The translations under genes and the position numbers were made by a program. Positions 18,494 through 27,413 of a stretch of DNA of 64,000 bases are shown in pieces (within the stretch, counting starts at the first letter, position 1; each line of letters starts with the position of its first letter). The DNA comes from Ferruginibacter sp. (lineage in GTDB: Bacteria; Bacteroidota; Bacteroidia; Chitinophagales; Chitinophagaceae): NCBI GenBank assembly GCA_025963635.1, contig JAOQAK010000021.1:62001-126000 (forward strand), given 5' to 3'. The notes under the pieces were generated by a model, which ran no database searches, was not told the origin of the DNA, and was given only the letters and a program-made list of their open reading frames with translations.

Positions 18494-19360
18494 CTATGAC
18501 TTTTTAAATTTGATTAAAAAAGTGCGCCCAAAACCCGCCCCTGTGGAGGTGGTAATCGTTAAGCGTACGGAAAGCGTTTTATCGCAGGGCAGTACCACAT
18601 TGTCAACGCTTGGCGCTGTTTCGGCAACGTACAAGGTACCGTTGGCGGAATACCTGCCAAAAGAAACGGGATTAACCGCTGTTGAATTGTTTGGATTGAT
18701 AGTGATCACAATGGGCTTTACATTGAAAGCAGTGGGATATACAAATGACAAATGATTTGCATCCACTTTTGTTAATGTTACCACGTCGCCAGGGAAATAA
18801 TCTTCCCATTCGTCTATGACAATTCTCACATCGCCTGCAAAATCATCCACGTTGAATTTACAAATGGCAGAATATCTTAAAAATGTACTTGCCCCGGGGA
18901 TGTTTGCTGTGCCACCGGAGAACTGTGTACCTACCGCCGGGAAGGCTGGCAGCTTTTGGCCGCCAGGCAGCGTGATATCAGCGCCGATATCAAAAAAGTC
19001 GCCCAAAACTATCAGTGAACCAAATAAGGCAATTAACTGTGCACCTGTGATAGAAAGGTTGGTAGGATAAGTGGTTACATCGGCCTTGATAGTTTTGACG
19101 ATACTTTTATTGCCGTTTTTAATCACAACGATATCCATTTTCTGTGGAGGAATATCTTGCGGAAAAAGTAAACCTACGTCGAAAGTGCCTTTGAACAAAG
19201 CAGGATCTTTACTCACATCAATAACCGCTTCACTGTTGGTAACGGCAGTTATGCTTGGCACTGGTACACGTGTGAGCGCTGGCACTTTGCCGTTATCTGA
19301 TTTCCGGCAGGAATACAATACCGATGTAAATAACAAGCTATATAAAAATACTTTTTTCAT
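18494..19360 (-). CDS. Lipoprotein of unknown function, third gene of a SusCD operon
   Basis: 288 residues from the preferred ATG at 19358-19360. A longer open frame begins 15 codons earlier, but MKKVFLYSLL...VLYSC is a clear type II signal peptide with lipid-accepting Cys18. The mature part is beta-rich, with strands such as DIVVIKNGNKSIVKTIK, and lacks recognised catalytic motifs. It lies 190 nt downstream of susD on the same strand, with a dispersed repeat in between. By context it is probably a surface or periplasmic accessory lipoprotein that binds the substrate imported by the SusCD pair. No family name can be assigned. Confidence 0.75.
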   Translation of the reverse strand: MKKVFLYSLLFTSVLYSCRKSDNGKVPALTRVPVPSITAVTNSEAVIDVSKDPALFKGTFDVGLLFPQDIPPQKMDIVVIKNGNKSIVKTIKADVTTYPTNLSITGAQLIALFGSLIVLGDFFDIGADITLPGGQKLPAFPAVGTQFSGGTANIPGASTFLRYSAICKFNVDDFAGDVRIVIDEWEDYFPGDVVTLTKVDANHLSFVYPTAFNVKPIVITINPNNSTAVNPVSFGRYSANGTLYVAETAPSVDNVVLPCDKTLSVRLTITTSTGAGFGRTFLIKFKKS

Positions 19361-19400
19361 GATGTATATTTTAAATTCAATTTTTAATGTTTCGTCTTTT

Positions 19401-19542
19401 GCCACTAATTACACTAATTGACACAAATAATACAGGGTAGTATTTTGGATGTTATTGTATTCGTAACTGCAAAAAACATTTGTATTCATTCGTGCATTCG
19501 TGGCTATAAAACCTTTTGTTTTTTCATTCGTGCATTCGTGGC
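19401..19542. repeat. GCCAC...GTGGC-bounded intergenic element, copy 1
   Basis: It begins GCCACTAATTACAC and ends CATTCGTGCATTCGTGGC at 19504. A second copy of that right end closes at 19542. The same left and right ends bound 60302-60421. It lies inside the susD-lipoprotein intergenic space. Confidence 0.6.
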
Positions 19543-19550
19543 AAACCTTA

Positions 19551-21251
19551 CTATGGCATCCAGAAAACTTTCATGCTGTTTACCAGGTCTTTTTGCGCCG
19601 GTGCATTGGAATTGGTTTCTAGCTCTGCCTGGTACCATGGCAGTGAGTTCGGGTAAGGCCTTTGCAATTGCACCTGCACCGCTGGCTGGGCCCCGGCAAT
19701 TTGCGGGTTGCCATTCACCGGTGGCTGAACAAATCCATTGGGTGCCATTACCGGATCATTGGGATTGAAAAGGATGGGATAACCCGTTCTGCGTATATCC
19801 GTATACTGATCCACGGCACTTCCAAAACTTGAAATCCATTTTTCTGTGATGATCATTTCCATCTTCTTTGCCGCACTGGCCGCATCAAATTGCGACATGA
19901 TTGCATTGATATAACTGGTGACTTTTGTGGTACCACTCAAGGCTGGAACTGACTGTGCGGGCTTGACATAGGTAGTGATCACATAATCCACTTGTTTGAA
20001 AGATTCGGTAAGGGCTGCCTGCAGCGTTGCTTTTGCATCTCCGGGAGCAAGGCCGGCCTGTATCAGCTCAGCTTCCAGGTACAACCTGTCAGCATAGGTA
20101 ATGAACCTGTAAGGTGCGGCACCGGTACCGCTGGCCGAATTGGCTATACCGCCTGCTCCATCATCATACCTTCCTCCTACCGGGTAAATACCCATGAGGC
20201 TGATTATATTTTGTGCGTTTCTATCCCTGTTGGGCCCCCTTGATCCGAAATAGATGGAAATGAATGCGCTGTCCCGGTACTCGGTGGGATCAGGTGTTAC
20301 AGCCGTTTTTTTAATTTGATTATATATATAGTAGGGCACCCGTGGGTCTTGAATGCCTGATGTAAAATGATTGTGATTGTATCCCTGCAAAATTTCATAA
20401 AACCAGGGGCTGATGTGATTACTACGCTGGGTAGCGGTGTAATCCCCGAAACCAGGATTTCTATCATCGGTTGCACCATTGGGGCCGTAAGCTAGCAGGA
20501 AACTTTCGTTGGTGGCCGCGATGAGTTTGGTGGGATCACTTAATAGCTGGGTCACTTCAGCGGAAACATTTTTTACCTTCCTGATCTGGGTGTATAATTT
20601 CAGCTTGATTGTGTTGGCCGCCTTGATCCATTTTGCGGTGCTTCCACCATAGATGATATCGTCTGCCTTGGGTTTGTTGAGGTTAAGCGCTGTAGTGTTA
20701 TTGATGTCGGCAATGCCCTCATCCAACAATGCAAACAGCTTTGGATAAATAGCAGCGTCATCATCAAATTTTGGATAGCGAATACTCGAATCCAGCCGGT
20801 TGGCTTCAGTAAAAGGAATATCACCGAAGGCATCTACAAACTGGCTATAGCCATAAGCCTTTAAAATTTTTGCAATGCCCGTGTATTGCCTGTCGCCGTT
20901 TGCGGCTGAGATTTTAATGATCTGTTCAAGATTTTCGAGCGCTCCCTGGTACATGGTAACCCAGGCGGTACCGATGTAAAAAGCTGTACCGGTAGTACCA
21001 TACTGGTCCTGGTTTTCGCGGGTAGACAACTGGTGAGTATACACAGATAATATTTCTGACAAGCCTCCAAGGCTTCCATTCCCGATGGCTAATGAATTGC
21101 CGATGGCATTTTCTGCTGTGGGAAGTAATTTGGAAACCTCCACTCTTAATGGATTGTTTGGGTCTTTATTAATGTCCAGGAAATTCTTTTTGCAGGAAAC
21201 AAAAAGCAGGCTTACCGAAAAAACGATTATGAATTTGAAACTTTTTCGCAT
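19551..21251 (-). CDS. SusD/RagB-family outer-membrane lipoprotein (SusD-like_2 type)
   Basis: 566 residues. A type II signal peptide ends in LLFVSC (Cys20), followed by the typical KKNFLDINKDPNNP. The body is alpha-helical (TPR-like) as in SusD, with YAFGDIPFTEA-like (VDAFGDIPF) and a C-terminal NGNPQIAGAQ region. The opening resembles the SusD-like_2 (PF12771) branch often paired with peptide or glycan SusC proteins. SusD lids capture substrate at the cell surface and hand it to SusC. It starts 17 nt after the susC stop, so the two are co-transcribed. Substrate unknown; no enzymes are encoded next to it. Confidence 0.92.
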   Translation of the reverse strand: MRKSFKFIIVFSVSLLFVSCKKNFLDINKDPNNPLRVEVSKLLPTAENAIGNSLAIGNGSLGGLSEILSVYTHQLSTRENQDQYGTTGTAFYIGTAWVTMYQGALENLEQIIKISAANGDRQYTGIAKILKAYGYSQFVDAFGDIPFTEANRLDSSIRYPKFDDDAAIYPKLFALLDEGIADINNTTALNLNKPKADDIIYGGSTAKWIKAANTIKLKLYTQIRKVKNVSAEVTQLLSDPTKLIAATNESFLLAYGPNGATDDRNPGFGDYTATQRSNHISPWFYEILQGYNHNHFTSGIQDPRVPYYIYNQIKKTAVTPDPTEYRDSAFISIYFGSRGPNRDRNAQNIISLMGIYPVGGRYDDGAGGIANSASGTGAAPYRFITYADRLYLEAELIQAGLAPGDAKATLQAALTESFKQVDYVITTYVKPAQSVPALSGTTKVTSYINAIMSQFDAASAAKKMEMIITEKWISSFGSAVDQYTDIRRTGYPILFNPNDPVMAPNGFVQPPVNGNPQIAGAQPAVQVQLQRPYPNSLPWYQAELETNSNAPAQKDLVNSMKVFWMP

Positions 21252-21268
21252 GTTGTAATTTTTATGGA

Positions 21269-24200
21269 TTAAAAATTAACCTTAAGGTTGATACCATATC
21301 TTTTGGTGGTAGGCGCAGCAGAGAGCTCGATACCTTGTGTGGAACTGGCGCCATAAGAATTCACCTCGGGATCGAAATTGGTATACTTTGGAAAATTAGG
21401 CGCTAAAAACCAAAGGTTCCGCCCGGACACACTTAATGTTGCTGACCCGATGGGTAATTTTTTAAAGAACGATTTTGGAAATTCATAGCCGATGGTAACT
21501 TCCCTTAGCCGGTAAACGGTGGCATCATAGGTATTCCATTCTGCCGCGGTATTGCCGCCGAAAGTGGCCCCGTTGTTGGTGTTGGGAGAAAAGTATAAAT
21601 CGTTGGTGGTAATGGCGATGGTATTCGGAATGGTTTTGCCTCCATCTAAAATGGCTTTGCCGGTAGATGGATCACCGAGTATGCCGGGGATAATCCAATC
21701 ACTCAAGCGATCTTTTGTATCCAATGATACACCCCTGCTCAATATTTGTGAAACGGTTACTGTATTGATATCTCCTCCAATGGTCATATCAAACAATGCA
21801 CTCAGGAAAAAGCCTTTGTAAGAAACCGAATTGGTGATCCCCAGTTTGTAATCCGGGTTGGGATCGCCGATGATGTCCAGTTCGTTCGACTTGATCATGG
21901 CGCCAGTGCCGGGATTAATCAGGATTGCACCGGTGGCGCTGTCCCGTAAAATCTTTTCTCCCCGTAAAAAGCCAAACGGCTTGCCGGCCTCGAGGTAAGG
22001 TCCGAAATTATTAAACACGGGCTTCAAATTAAGCCTGTCAACTCCTTCGATCAGTTCCTTAACAATGTTCCTGTTACGGGTGTATGCTGCGTGAATGGCC
22101 CAGGTTACATTTTTAGTTTGAACCGGTTTTACGGTGAGATCTATCTCAATGCCGGTATTGTTGATCCTTCCATAGTTTGTATTAAATGTGGAGTAGCCTG
22201 AAGAGGATGGAATGGAAATCGGTGCAATGAGGTTAGTAGAATTCCGGTTATACCAGGAGAAGTCGACATCTATCCTTTTTATAAAAAAACTAAGCTGTGT
22301 CCCCACCTCAATCTCTGTAGTAAATTCAGGTTTAAGATTAGGGTCGTTGGCGCCTACTGCTACTGTAGCGGTAGGTTGTCCAAGGATATTTGCGCTCAGG
22401 TTGAAAACATTATCCAATGAATAGGGCAATGCGTCCCTGCCTACTTTTGCCCATCCTGCCCGCAGTTTCGCAAAGTCAAGAATGTTGCTTTGCATTTTTA
22501 GCGCATCGGTAACAATGAGGGAACCAGATACGGAAGGATAGAAATAACTACGGTTCGCTTTTGGCAATGTTGATGACCAGTCATTTCTACCGGTTACATC
22601 CAGGAATGCGAAATTTTTATAGCTGAGTGAAAGGTCACCGTACACACCTGTTAAGCGTTGCCTTTCGTAGTAATCGCCCAATGAGGGAACAGGCACTCCA
22701 TTGACAATGGGGCCAAATATTTGTTGCGAGGTATTGCCCAATGTATAGGTGCCACGGGTGATGAATTTGTTCCCGGTGGCAATCTGGCGGGTGGTGGTGC
22801 GTTGGTTGATGTTATTACCTGCTACCAGTTTTACACCGAAATCCTTATTAATCGTTGGGTTAAAAGTTAGCAACAAATTTGATTCAATCTCCTGCTTCCT
22901 GTAGTTGTCCACCACGATTCGTCCAAGGCCTTCAGCGGCCCTGGAACTGATCTCTGTGATCTCTCTTCTGTCTAAGGCGTTTACATTGTTGCCAAGATTA
23001 TAATCTACCCTTATCCATTTGTTGACATTGAAATCGAAGTGGATACCAGCAATCGTTCTTTCTTCATGAGTAGTAGCGATATTATTTTTGGCAGACCATT
23101 CCGGGTTATCAAATTGCCCGCCGCCGTTCCAGGTAAGGTTGTTGCCTGCTTTATCCTGGTAAGGTAAGTCTGTATCCCAGTTGCGCCCTAAAAATAAAGA
23201 ACGGGCAAATAACGAAGCAGCGCCTCCTACCTGGTTTTCACCAAAAAAACCGCCCTTTTGGGTTGAGCGGCTATAACTTAAATTACCACGTACATTTAAA
23301 CCGATGCTCAATTTGGTAGCACCGCCAAGTCCGACATTTGCCCTGTTGAAAGACGAGTTGGGTACATACCCGTTTTGGGTTAATTGAGAAGCAGTAAGCG
23401 CCACAGAACTTTTTTCATCGCCGCCGTTGACCCCAATGGAGTTTTCAAAAACGCTCCCTGTGTTGAAAAGATTTTTTACATTATTAGGAAAAGCCTGGTA
23501 TTTAATATTGCCTGAGGCAGGAAACAATTCGGGATAGGCTGCCTGGTAAGATGCAAAATTCGGAACAGAATCCCGGCTGCTAAAAGCTGGTCCCCACGAG
23601 CCATTAGACGCTGGGGAAAACAGGAAATTGGCCCCTGTGCCATAATCATTTTGATATTGCGGCAGGTTGGCTATTTTTTCCATGGAAGCTGAACTGCTAT
23701 AATTTATTTCCAGGCCCTTGCGGCTTCTTGCTGCGCTGCCCGATTTTGTGGTGATGATCAACACGCCATTGGAAGCCCTGGATCCATATAACGCTGCTGC
23801 GGACGACCCTTTTAAAACACTCATTGAAGCAATGTCGTTTGGATCAAGATTGCTGATACCACTTGAATAAGCAGTGCCGCCGGAGGTTTGTGAACTGGTG
23901 GTCACCTGGTCATTACTATAGGGTACACCGTCTACTACGATGAGCGGCTGATTGTCACCAAAAAAAGATGAGTTTCCCCTGATCTGAATTCGGGTAGCAG
24001 CGCCGGGAGTTCCCTGCGAAGTACGGATATCAACACCGGCAACTTTGCCCTGTAATGATTTCAATACATCTGGTTCTGATTTCTGAAGCAGGGTTGCGGG
24101 ATCTACTTTACCCACGGAATATCCCAGGGCTTTATCGCTTCTCCGAATGCCGAAGGAGGTTATTACTACTTCTTCCAATCTTCTTTCTTCCTTGGTGAGA

Positions 24201-24481
24201 ACGATGTTTAAAACGGTTTGTCCCGCCAGGTCAACTTCCTGGGGAACATACCCTATCATGGTAAAAGCCAATCGTTGAGTACCCGCCGGAACAGATATGC
24301 GGAAAGATCCGTCTGCTCCCGTCTGTGTACCTTTTGTGGATCCCTTTGCCTTGATGGTAGCACCGGTTAAGGGAGTTCCTTCTTTATCTTCAACGATTTT
24401 TCCGGTGATGACTTTAGCTTGCGAATGTGCAAAAACTGCAAGAAAAAGCAGTGGGATAAAAAGGAGTAAATGTTTTCTCAT
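21269..24481 (-). CDS. SusC/RagA-family TonB-linked outer-membrane transporter
   Basis: 1070 residues. Signal peptide 1-20 (ends AHSQA). A carboxypeptidase-regulatory-like domain spans ~22-105 (GKIVEDKEGTPLTGATIKAKGSTKGTQT). A TonB-box-like segment follows (LEEVVITSFG), then the plug domain (~120-235) with LIVVDGVPYSNDQ and ASMSVLKGSSAAALYGSRASNGVLIITTK, and a 22-strand-type barrel. It closes with the terminal aromatic YGINLKVNF. It imports oligosaccharides, peptides or similar nutrients powered by TonB-ExbBD. It is first in an operon with SusD and a lipoprotein. No ECF sigma/anti-sigma pair is adjacent; the nearby LytTR module could regulate it, but no site is seen. Confidence 0.95.
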   Translation of the reverse strand: MRKHLLLFIPLLFLAVFAHSQAKVITGKIVEDKEGTPLTGATIKAKGSTKGTQTGADGSFRISVPAGTQRLAFTMIGYVPQEVDLAGQTVLNIVLTKEERRLEEVVITSFGIRRSDKALGYSVGKVDPATLLQKSEPDVLKSLQGKVAGVDIRTSQGTPGAATRIQIRGNSSFFGDNQPLIVVDGVPYSNDQVTTSSQTSGGTAYSSGISNLDPNDIASMSVLKGSSAAALYGSRASNGVLIITTKSGSAARSRKGLEINYSSSASMEKIANLPQYQNDYGTGANFLFSPASNGSWGPAFSSRDSVPNFASYQAAYPELFPASGNIKYQAFPNNVKNLFNTGSVFENSIGVNGGDEKSSVALTASQLTQNGYVPNSSFNRANVGLGGATKLSIGLNVRGNLSYSRSTQKGGFFGENQVGGAASLFARSLFLGRNWDTDLPYQDKAGNNLTWNGGGQFDNPEWSAKNNIATTHEERTIAGIHFDFNVNKWIRVDYNLGNNVNALDRREITEISSRAAEGLGRIVVDNYRKQEIESNLLLTFNPTINKDFGVKLVAGNNINQRTTTRQIATGNKFITRGTYTLGNTSQQIFGPIVNGVPVPSLGDYYERQRLTGVYGDLSLSYKNFAFLDVTGRNDWSSTLPKANRSYFYPSVSGSLIVTDALKMQSNILDFAKLRAGWAKVGRDALPYSLDNVFNLSANILGQPTATVAVGANDPNLKPEFTTEIEVGTQLSFFIKRIDVDFSWYNRNSTNLIAPISIPSSSGYSTFNTNYGRINNTGIEIDLTVKPVQTKNVTWAIHAAYTRNRNIVKELIEGVDRLNLKPVFNNFGPYLEAGKPFGFLRGEKILRDSATGAILINPGTGAMIKSNELDIIGDPNPDYKLGITNSVSYKGFFLSALFDMTIGGDINTVTVSQILSRGVSLDTKDRLSDWIIPGILGDPSTGKAILDGGKTIPNTIAITTNDLYFSPNTNNGATFGGNTAAEWNTYDATVYRLREVTIGYEFPKSFFKKLPIGSATLSVSGRNLWFLAPNFPKYTNFDPEVNSYGASSTQGIELSAAPTTKRYGINLKVNF

Positions 24482-24949
24482 ACGTGTTAAATTTCGCTTG
24501 TGAATACAATGAACAGGGAACAGTGCCTGCCATAATGAATATTGACGCAGTCACCGCAGCACATTGCTCAAGACAACCAAATTAAAAGAAACACCGCTGG
24601 TCAACCGTTGTAAAAGCGTGAAGTATTGAAAACAAATACCCAGTCAGAAAAAAAAGGAGTTGGCTTATACCCGTATAAATAATTTAACAACAGCTTAAAA
24701 CAATAAGGAAGATTATCCAGCGCAAAACCCGAGGTATTTTAAAAAAAGTGAATGCCTGTATTTTGAAAAAACGAGTTGCACAGAATGCGTCTGATCGAAA
24801 CGAGTTAGCAGGTAGCAGCAAAAAATGATTGGTAAATTATCGTTGCAAATTTAAAAGCGTTGCCACATCACCGAAGGCACAGTAAAGGATAATAATTCAA
24901 AATAAAAAAGAGGTTGCAAGATTAGGAATCAAACACCTTTGGGATGGGC
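24482..24949. other. Upstream region of susC
   Basis: About 470 AT-rich nt without a gene. On the minus strand TAAATTTG (24846-24853) matches TAnnTTTG. If used, it would give susC a leader of ~360 nt; chance is a real alternative in such AT-rich DNA. Confidence 0.35.
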
Positions 24950-24981
24950 AAAAAAAAGAGTCCCCTGTAAAAACAGAGGAC
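24950..24981 (-). terminator. Intrinsic terminator, minus strand
   Basis: On the minus strand, GTCCTCTGT and ACAGGGGAC (one mismatch, T4 loop) are followed by TCT and T8. It would end transcription coming from the LytS-like gene and the fragment at 25043-25189 before susC. Confidence 0.75.
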
Positions 24982-25042
24982 GTTGTGCTTTACGAAAAAC
25001 AAAATTAAGGCACATGAGAATGATGTAGGGCTATTTCAATTA

Positions 25043-25189
25043 TCAACCGATTAGTTCATTGTTTTTGTCTTCATAAAAATAGCCAGATTCACTTTTATAG
25101 AAGTCATCAAATTGATTGAACCATGATTTTTTTCTACCGAATGGCAACAAACAATGACTGAGATATTTAGCCCCGGTCGGCACCGAAGG
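25043..25189 (-). pseudogene. Possible C-terminal fragment of a lost gene
   Basis: An open frame of 48 residues ends at TGA 25043-25045. It reads protein-like (KYLSHCLLPFGRKKSW... then SGYFYEDKNNELIG), with balanced aromatic and charged residues and no start codon context. Upstream it is cut by an in-frame TGA inside the palindromic element at 25174-25197. It may be the tail of a gene truncated when that element or a deletion arrived. Family not recognised; a chance open frame cannot be excluded. Confidence 0.35.
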
Positions 25190-25309
25190 TCAGACCGGGA
25201 TGCTGATACCCGCGATGGTGGATTGACTTGAATACCGGTGTTGGAAACAATGTTAACATGCTATCGTAATCACGGTCTGACCTTCGGTGCCGACCGTGGT
25301 TACGATAGC
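25174..25309. repeat. Palindromic hairpin elements, family 2, two inverted copies
   Basis: A 24-nt core at 25174-25197 is exactly inverted at 25273-25296. Each copy is a hairpin with GGTC/GACC at the stem top and the same 14-nt loop (GGCACCGAAGGTCA or its complement). The outer stems differ. The left copy has only CCC/GGG. The right copy has an 18-bp stem (25260-25277 with 25292-25309, one G-T pair). The TAA stop of the adjacent kinase gene (25300-25302) lies inside the right copy. Confidence 0.85.
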
Positions 25310-26397
25310 ACAATCGAACTAAGATTAATCTCCAGGCATGTTTTGACCGATTCAGTTTGTATACTAACACTTAGCTGGTTACTGCCGGGATAGAGAAGAT
25401 TGAGTCGCTTTTTTACCTGGTAAATTGTATCTCTTTTAGCATTGGTGAGCGTAGAGGTTTGGTGGGGTTTGCTATTGTGGATTTCGAATTTTAAAGTATC
25501 CCTAACAACAGATAACCGGATGATCACAAAATCGGATGCATCATTTTTATTCACCTGCTGGGAAAAAACATTTTCCACGAGTGGCAAAAGAACAAAAGAA
25601 GCAATTTTTTTACCACTGATATCACCCGAAACTTCCATGCTATAATTTCCAAAGTTTTTGGTGCCTGCTCTTTCCAGCTCGATGAACTCGTTAAGAATTT
25701 GTACTTCTTTTTCTATATCTACCTGCGTATACTGGTATTGACTTACGATAAAAAGGGTGATTTTTTGAAGGCTCGAGATCATGCCCGCAATTTCAGGAGC
25801 AGTTCGCAACGATATATCATGCACCCTGGAAAAAGTATGGCCGAGAAAATGCGACTGTGTGTGATCGTTATGAATAAAAGCCTCCATCTGCTCTTTCTGG
25901 GATGTGAGTACATCATTTTCACTTTTTTTGATGTACCACATCTTCCCGAGTTTGATAGCTGCCGCGAGGCAACCTTCCATATTAAATGTCAGAAAAAAAT
26001 AAAAAAAAGCCCAAATGAGCGGGCTATCCATACTTTGTCTTTTTATACCGAAATAGTCATGAAGATGTGGAACAACGAATGTATTATATCCATGGTATAC
26101 GAAAAACCCGATTATAGCAAACAGGAACCACAACACCACCATCCAAACATACATGCCCCTGAAAAGGAAGCGGGGAAAAAGGAAATAAATAATCGAATAA
26201 CAAAAGGTCATATCGATCGGTGTGGAGGCCAATACTTCCGTAAGTGAGGATAAAAAAGCAGTGTGAAAACCATAACCGGGAGTTCTTCGAAGCGTTGCTT
26301 CTACGGTGAAATAAGATATCCAGCCAAGCCAAAAAAACACATGCCGCGAAATTCTGAAATTCGGTTTATTTGAAAATACAAGGCTGTCAATATACAT
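25300..26397 (-). CDS. Degenerate LytS-type (His_kinase/PF06580-like) membrane protein
   Basis: 365 residues. About four transmembrane helices lie within residues 18-155, followed by a linker and a LytS-like cytoplasmic region. The canonical PHFLFNSLN motif is reduced to SHFLGHTFS (His183 kept; Pro, Phe-Asn lost). The N-box survives as LPLVENVFSQQ (Asn276), but the glycine-rich ATP lid (GxGLxNxxxRL) is absent, replaced by DTIYQVKKRL. It is therefore probably an inactive or altered kinase that senses or scaffolds. It lies downstream of a receiver-less LytTR protein on the same strand. Its stop codon sits within a palindromic element. Confidence 0.8.
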   Translation of the reverse strand: MYIDSLVFSNKPNFRISRHVFFWLGWISYFTVEATLRRTPGYGFHTAFLSSLTEVLASTPIDMTFCYSIIYFLFPRFLFRGMYVWMVVLWFLFAIIGFFVYHGYNTFVVPHLHDYFGIKRQSMDSPLIWAFFYFFLTFNMEGCLAAAIKLGKMWYIKKSENDVLTSQKEQMEAFIHNDHTQSHFLGHTFSRVHDISLRTAPEIAGMISSLQKITLFIVSQYQYTQVDIEKEVQILNEFIELERAGTKNFGNYSMEVSGDISGKKIASFVLLPLVENVFSQQVNKNDASDFVIIRLSVVRDTLKFEIHNSKPHQTSTLTNAKRDTIYQVKKRLNLLYPGSNQLSVSIQTESVKTCLEINLSSIVLS

Positions 26398-26616
26398 ATG
26401 AATGATTTATGAAAATAGCTGTACGGGCACAATACATCCTTCAGCAGGCGATAATTTTCAGGAATGGGACCAACATTCGATGGGTGTATCACCCGGTTCA
26501 AAATAATCATTTTTTATCAAAGAGAGATGAATACTACTATAAAGGCAGATGGCACGCATCAGCGGGCTCCTTAATTTGTAAGATTTCCGGGGCCCTATCG
26601 CTCAGCAGACGACAAT

Positions 26617-27030
26617 CTATAAACTGGCAATCCATTCCCTGAAATTGGGTGCAGTGTATTGGCTCACCTGGATATCACCTTTCATCCATTCGGGAGAAGC
26701 AAGGTGAATAACAATTTTACCGTATTCGATCACCTTAAACTCTTTGATGGCATCACTATTAACAATTACACTCCGGTTTACCCTGAAGAAGTTCCTGGTA
26801 TTTACCACCTCTTCAATTTCAGTGAGACATTTGTCGATGATGAATTTTTTGCCTGAAAAATCAATGGCAAAGATCAGCCGGTCAACTGAATAAAAAACCG
26901 CAATATTTTTTATATTCAGCGGGATATAAGTGTTACCCCTTTTGGCAATAATTTTATTTTTTACCTGACCTTCTCCTTCGGGTTTATAAGATTGTACCAT
27001 GGTAATGACAAGGGTTATTTTGTTTTTCAA
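26617..27030 (-). CDS. Stand-alone LytTR DNA-binding protein without receiver domain
   Basis: 137 residues, essentially one LytTR domain (about 25-135). It has the family signature NFFRVNRSVIVN, a preceding FIIDKCLTEIEEVV helix and FREW near the end. There is no receiver domain, so no phosphorylation site. An alternative ATG at 26998-27000 (MVQSYKPEG) would remove 10 residues and gives an equally good protein. It precedes the degenerate LytS gene by ~220 nt and is divergent from a complete LytS/LytTR pair. It probably regulates transcription directly; its target is unknown. Confidence 0.82.
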   Translation of the reverse strand: MKNKITLVITMVQSYKPEGEGQVKNKIIAKRGNTYIPLNIKNIAVFYSVDRLIFAIDFSGKKFIIDKCLTEIEEVVNTRNFFRVNRSVIVNSDAIKEFKVIEYGKIVIHLASPEWMKGDIQVSQYTAPNFREWIASL

Positions 27031-27413
27031 TCAGCTATCTAAATATGACAATAAAAAAAATTGATTCGATGAAAAAAAACGACCTAAATAACCGAAGCAG
27101 GAAATTAATAAACTCAAACCCATAAAATTGATGCTGAAAATAAAAGATGTTTAAATTACCAAAGGACTGGTTTATGATCCATCAAAAAAACAAAATAAAG
27201 TAATGGCAATGCAAGTTTTTTCCGTCTCTTGCAGATTGCTAGTACTCTACCAGTTCAATAGATTAAATGGCCCAACCGTTCATCAGCCATGCAGGCCAAA
27301 TGAAAGTATTTTGGCCCGTCAATAACGAAACAAATTAATAAAGGTCGAATACTAATTTTATAAACTTTAGATTAGCGGAGAGATTTTAGAACAAATTTCG
27401 CAGGCATTCAATT
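27031..27413. other. Divergent regulatory region between two LytS/LytTR modules
   Basis: 383 AT-rich nt between the divergent LytTR (minus) and LytS (plus) starts. Both promoters must lie here. No exact TAnnTTTG box, clear direct repeat pair or coding fragment was identified. Confidence 0.5.

Noticed and set aside
18405-18755. 116-residue plus-strand open frame starting upstream of the lipoprotein end
   Set aside because: Mostly antisense to the lipoprotein; the unshared part is the repeat-bearing intergenic region.
25167-25370. 67-residue minus-strand open frame across the family-2 hairpins
   Set aside because: It is composed of the palindromic elements and the antisense-free edge of the kinase in another frame; not a gene.
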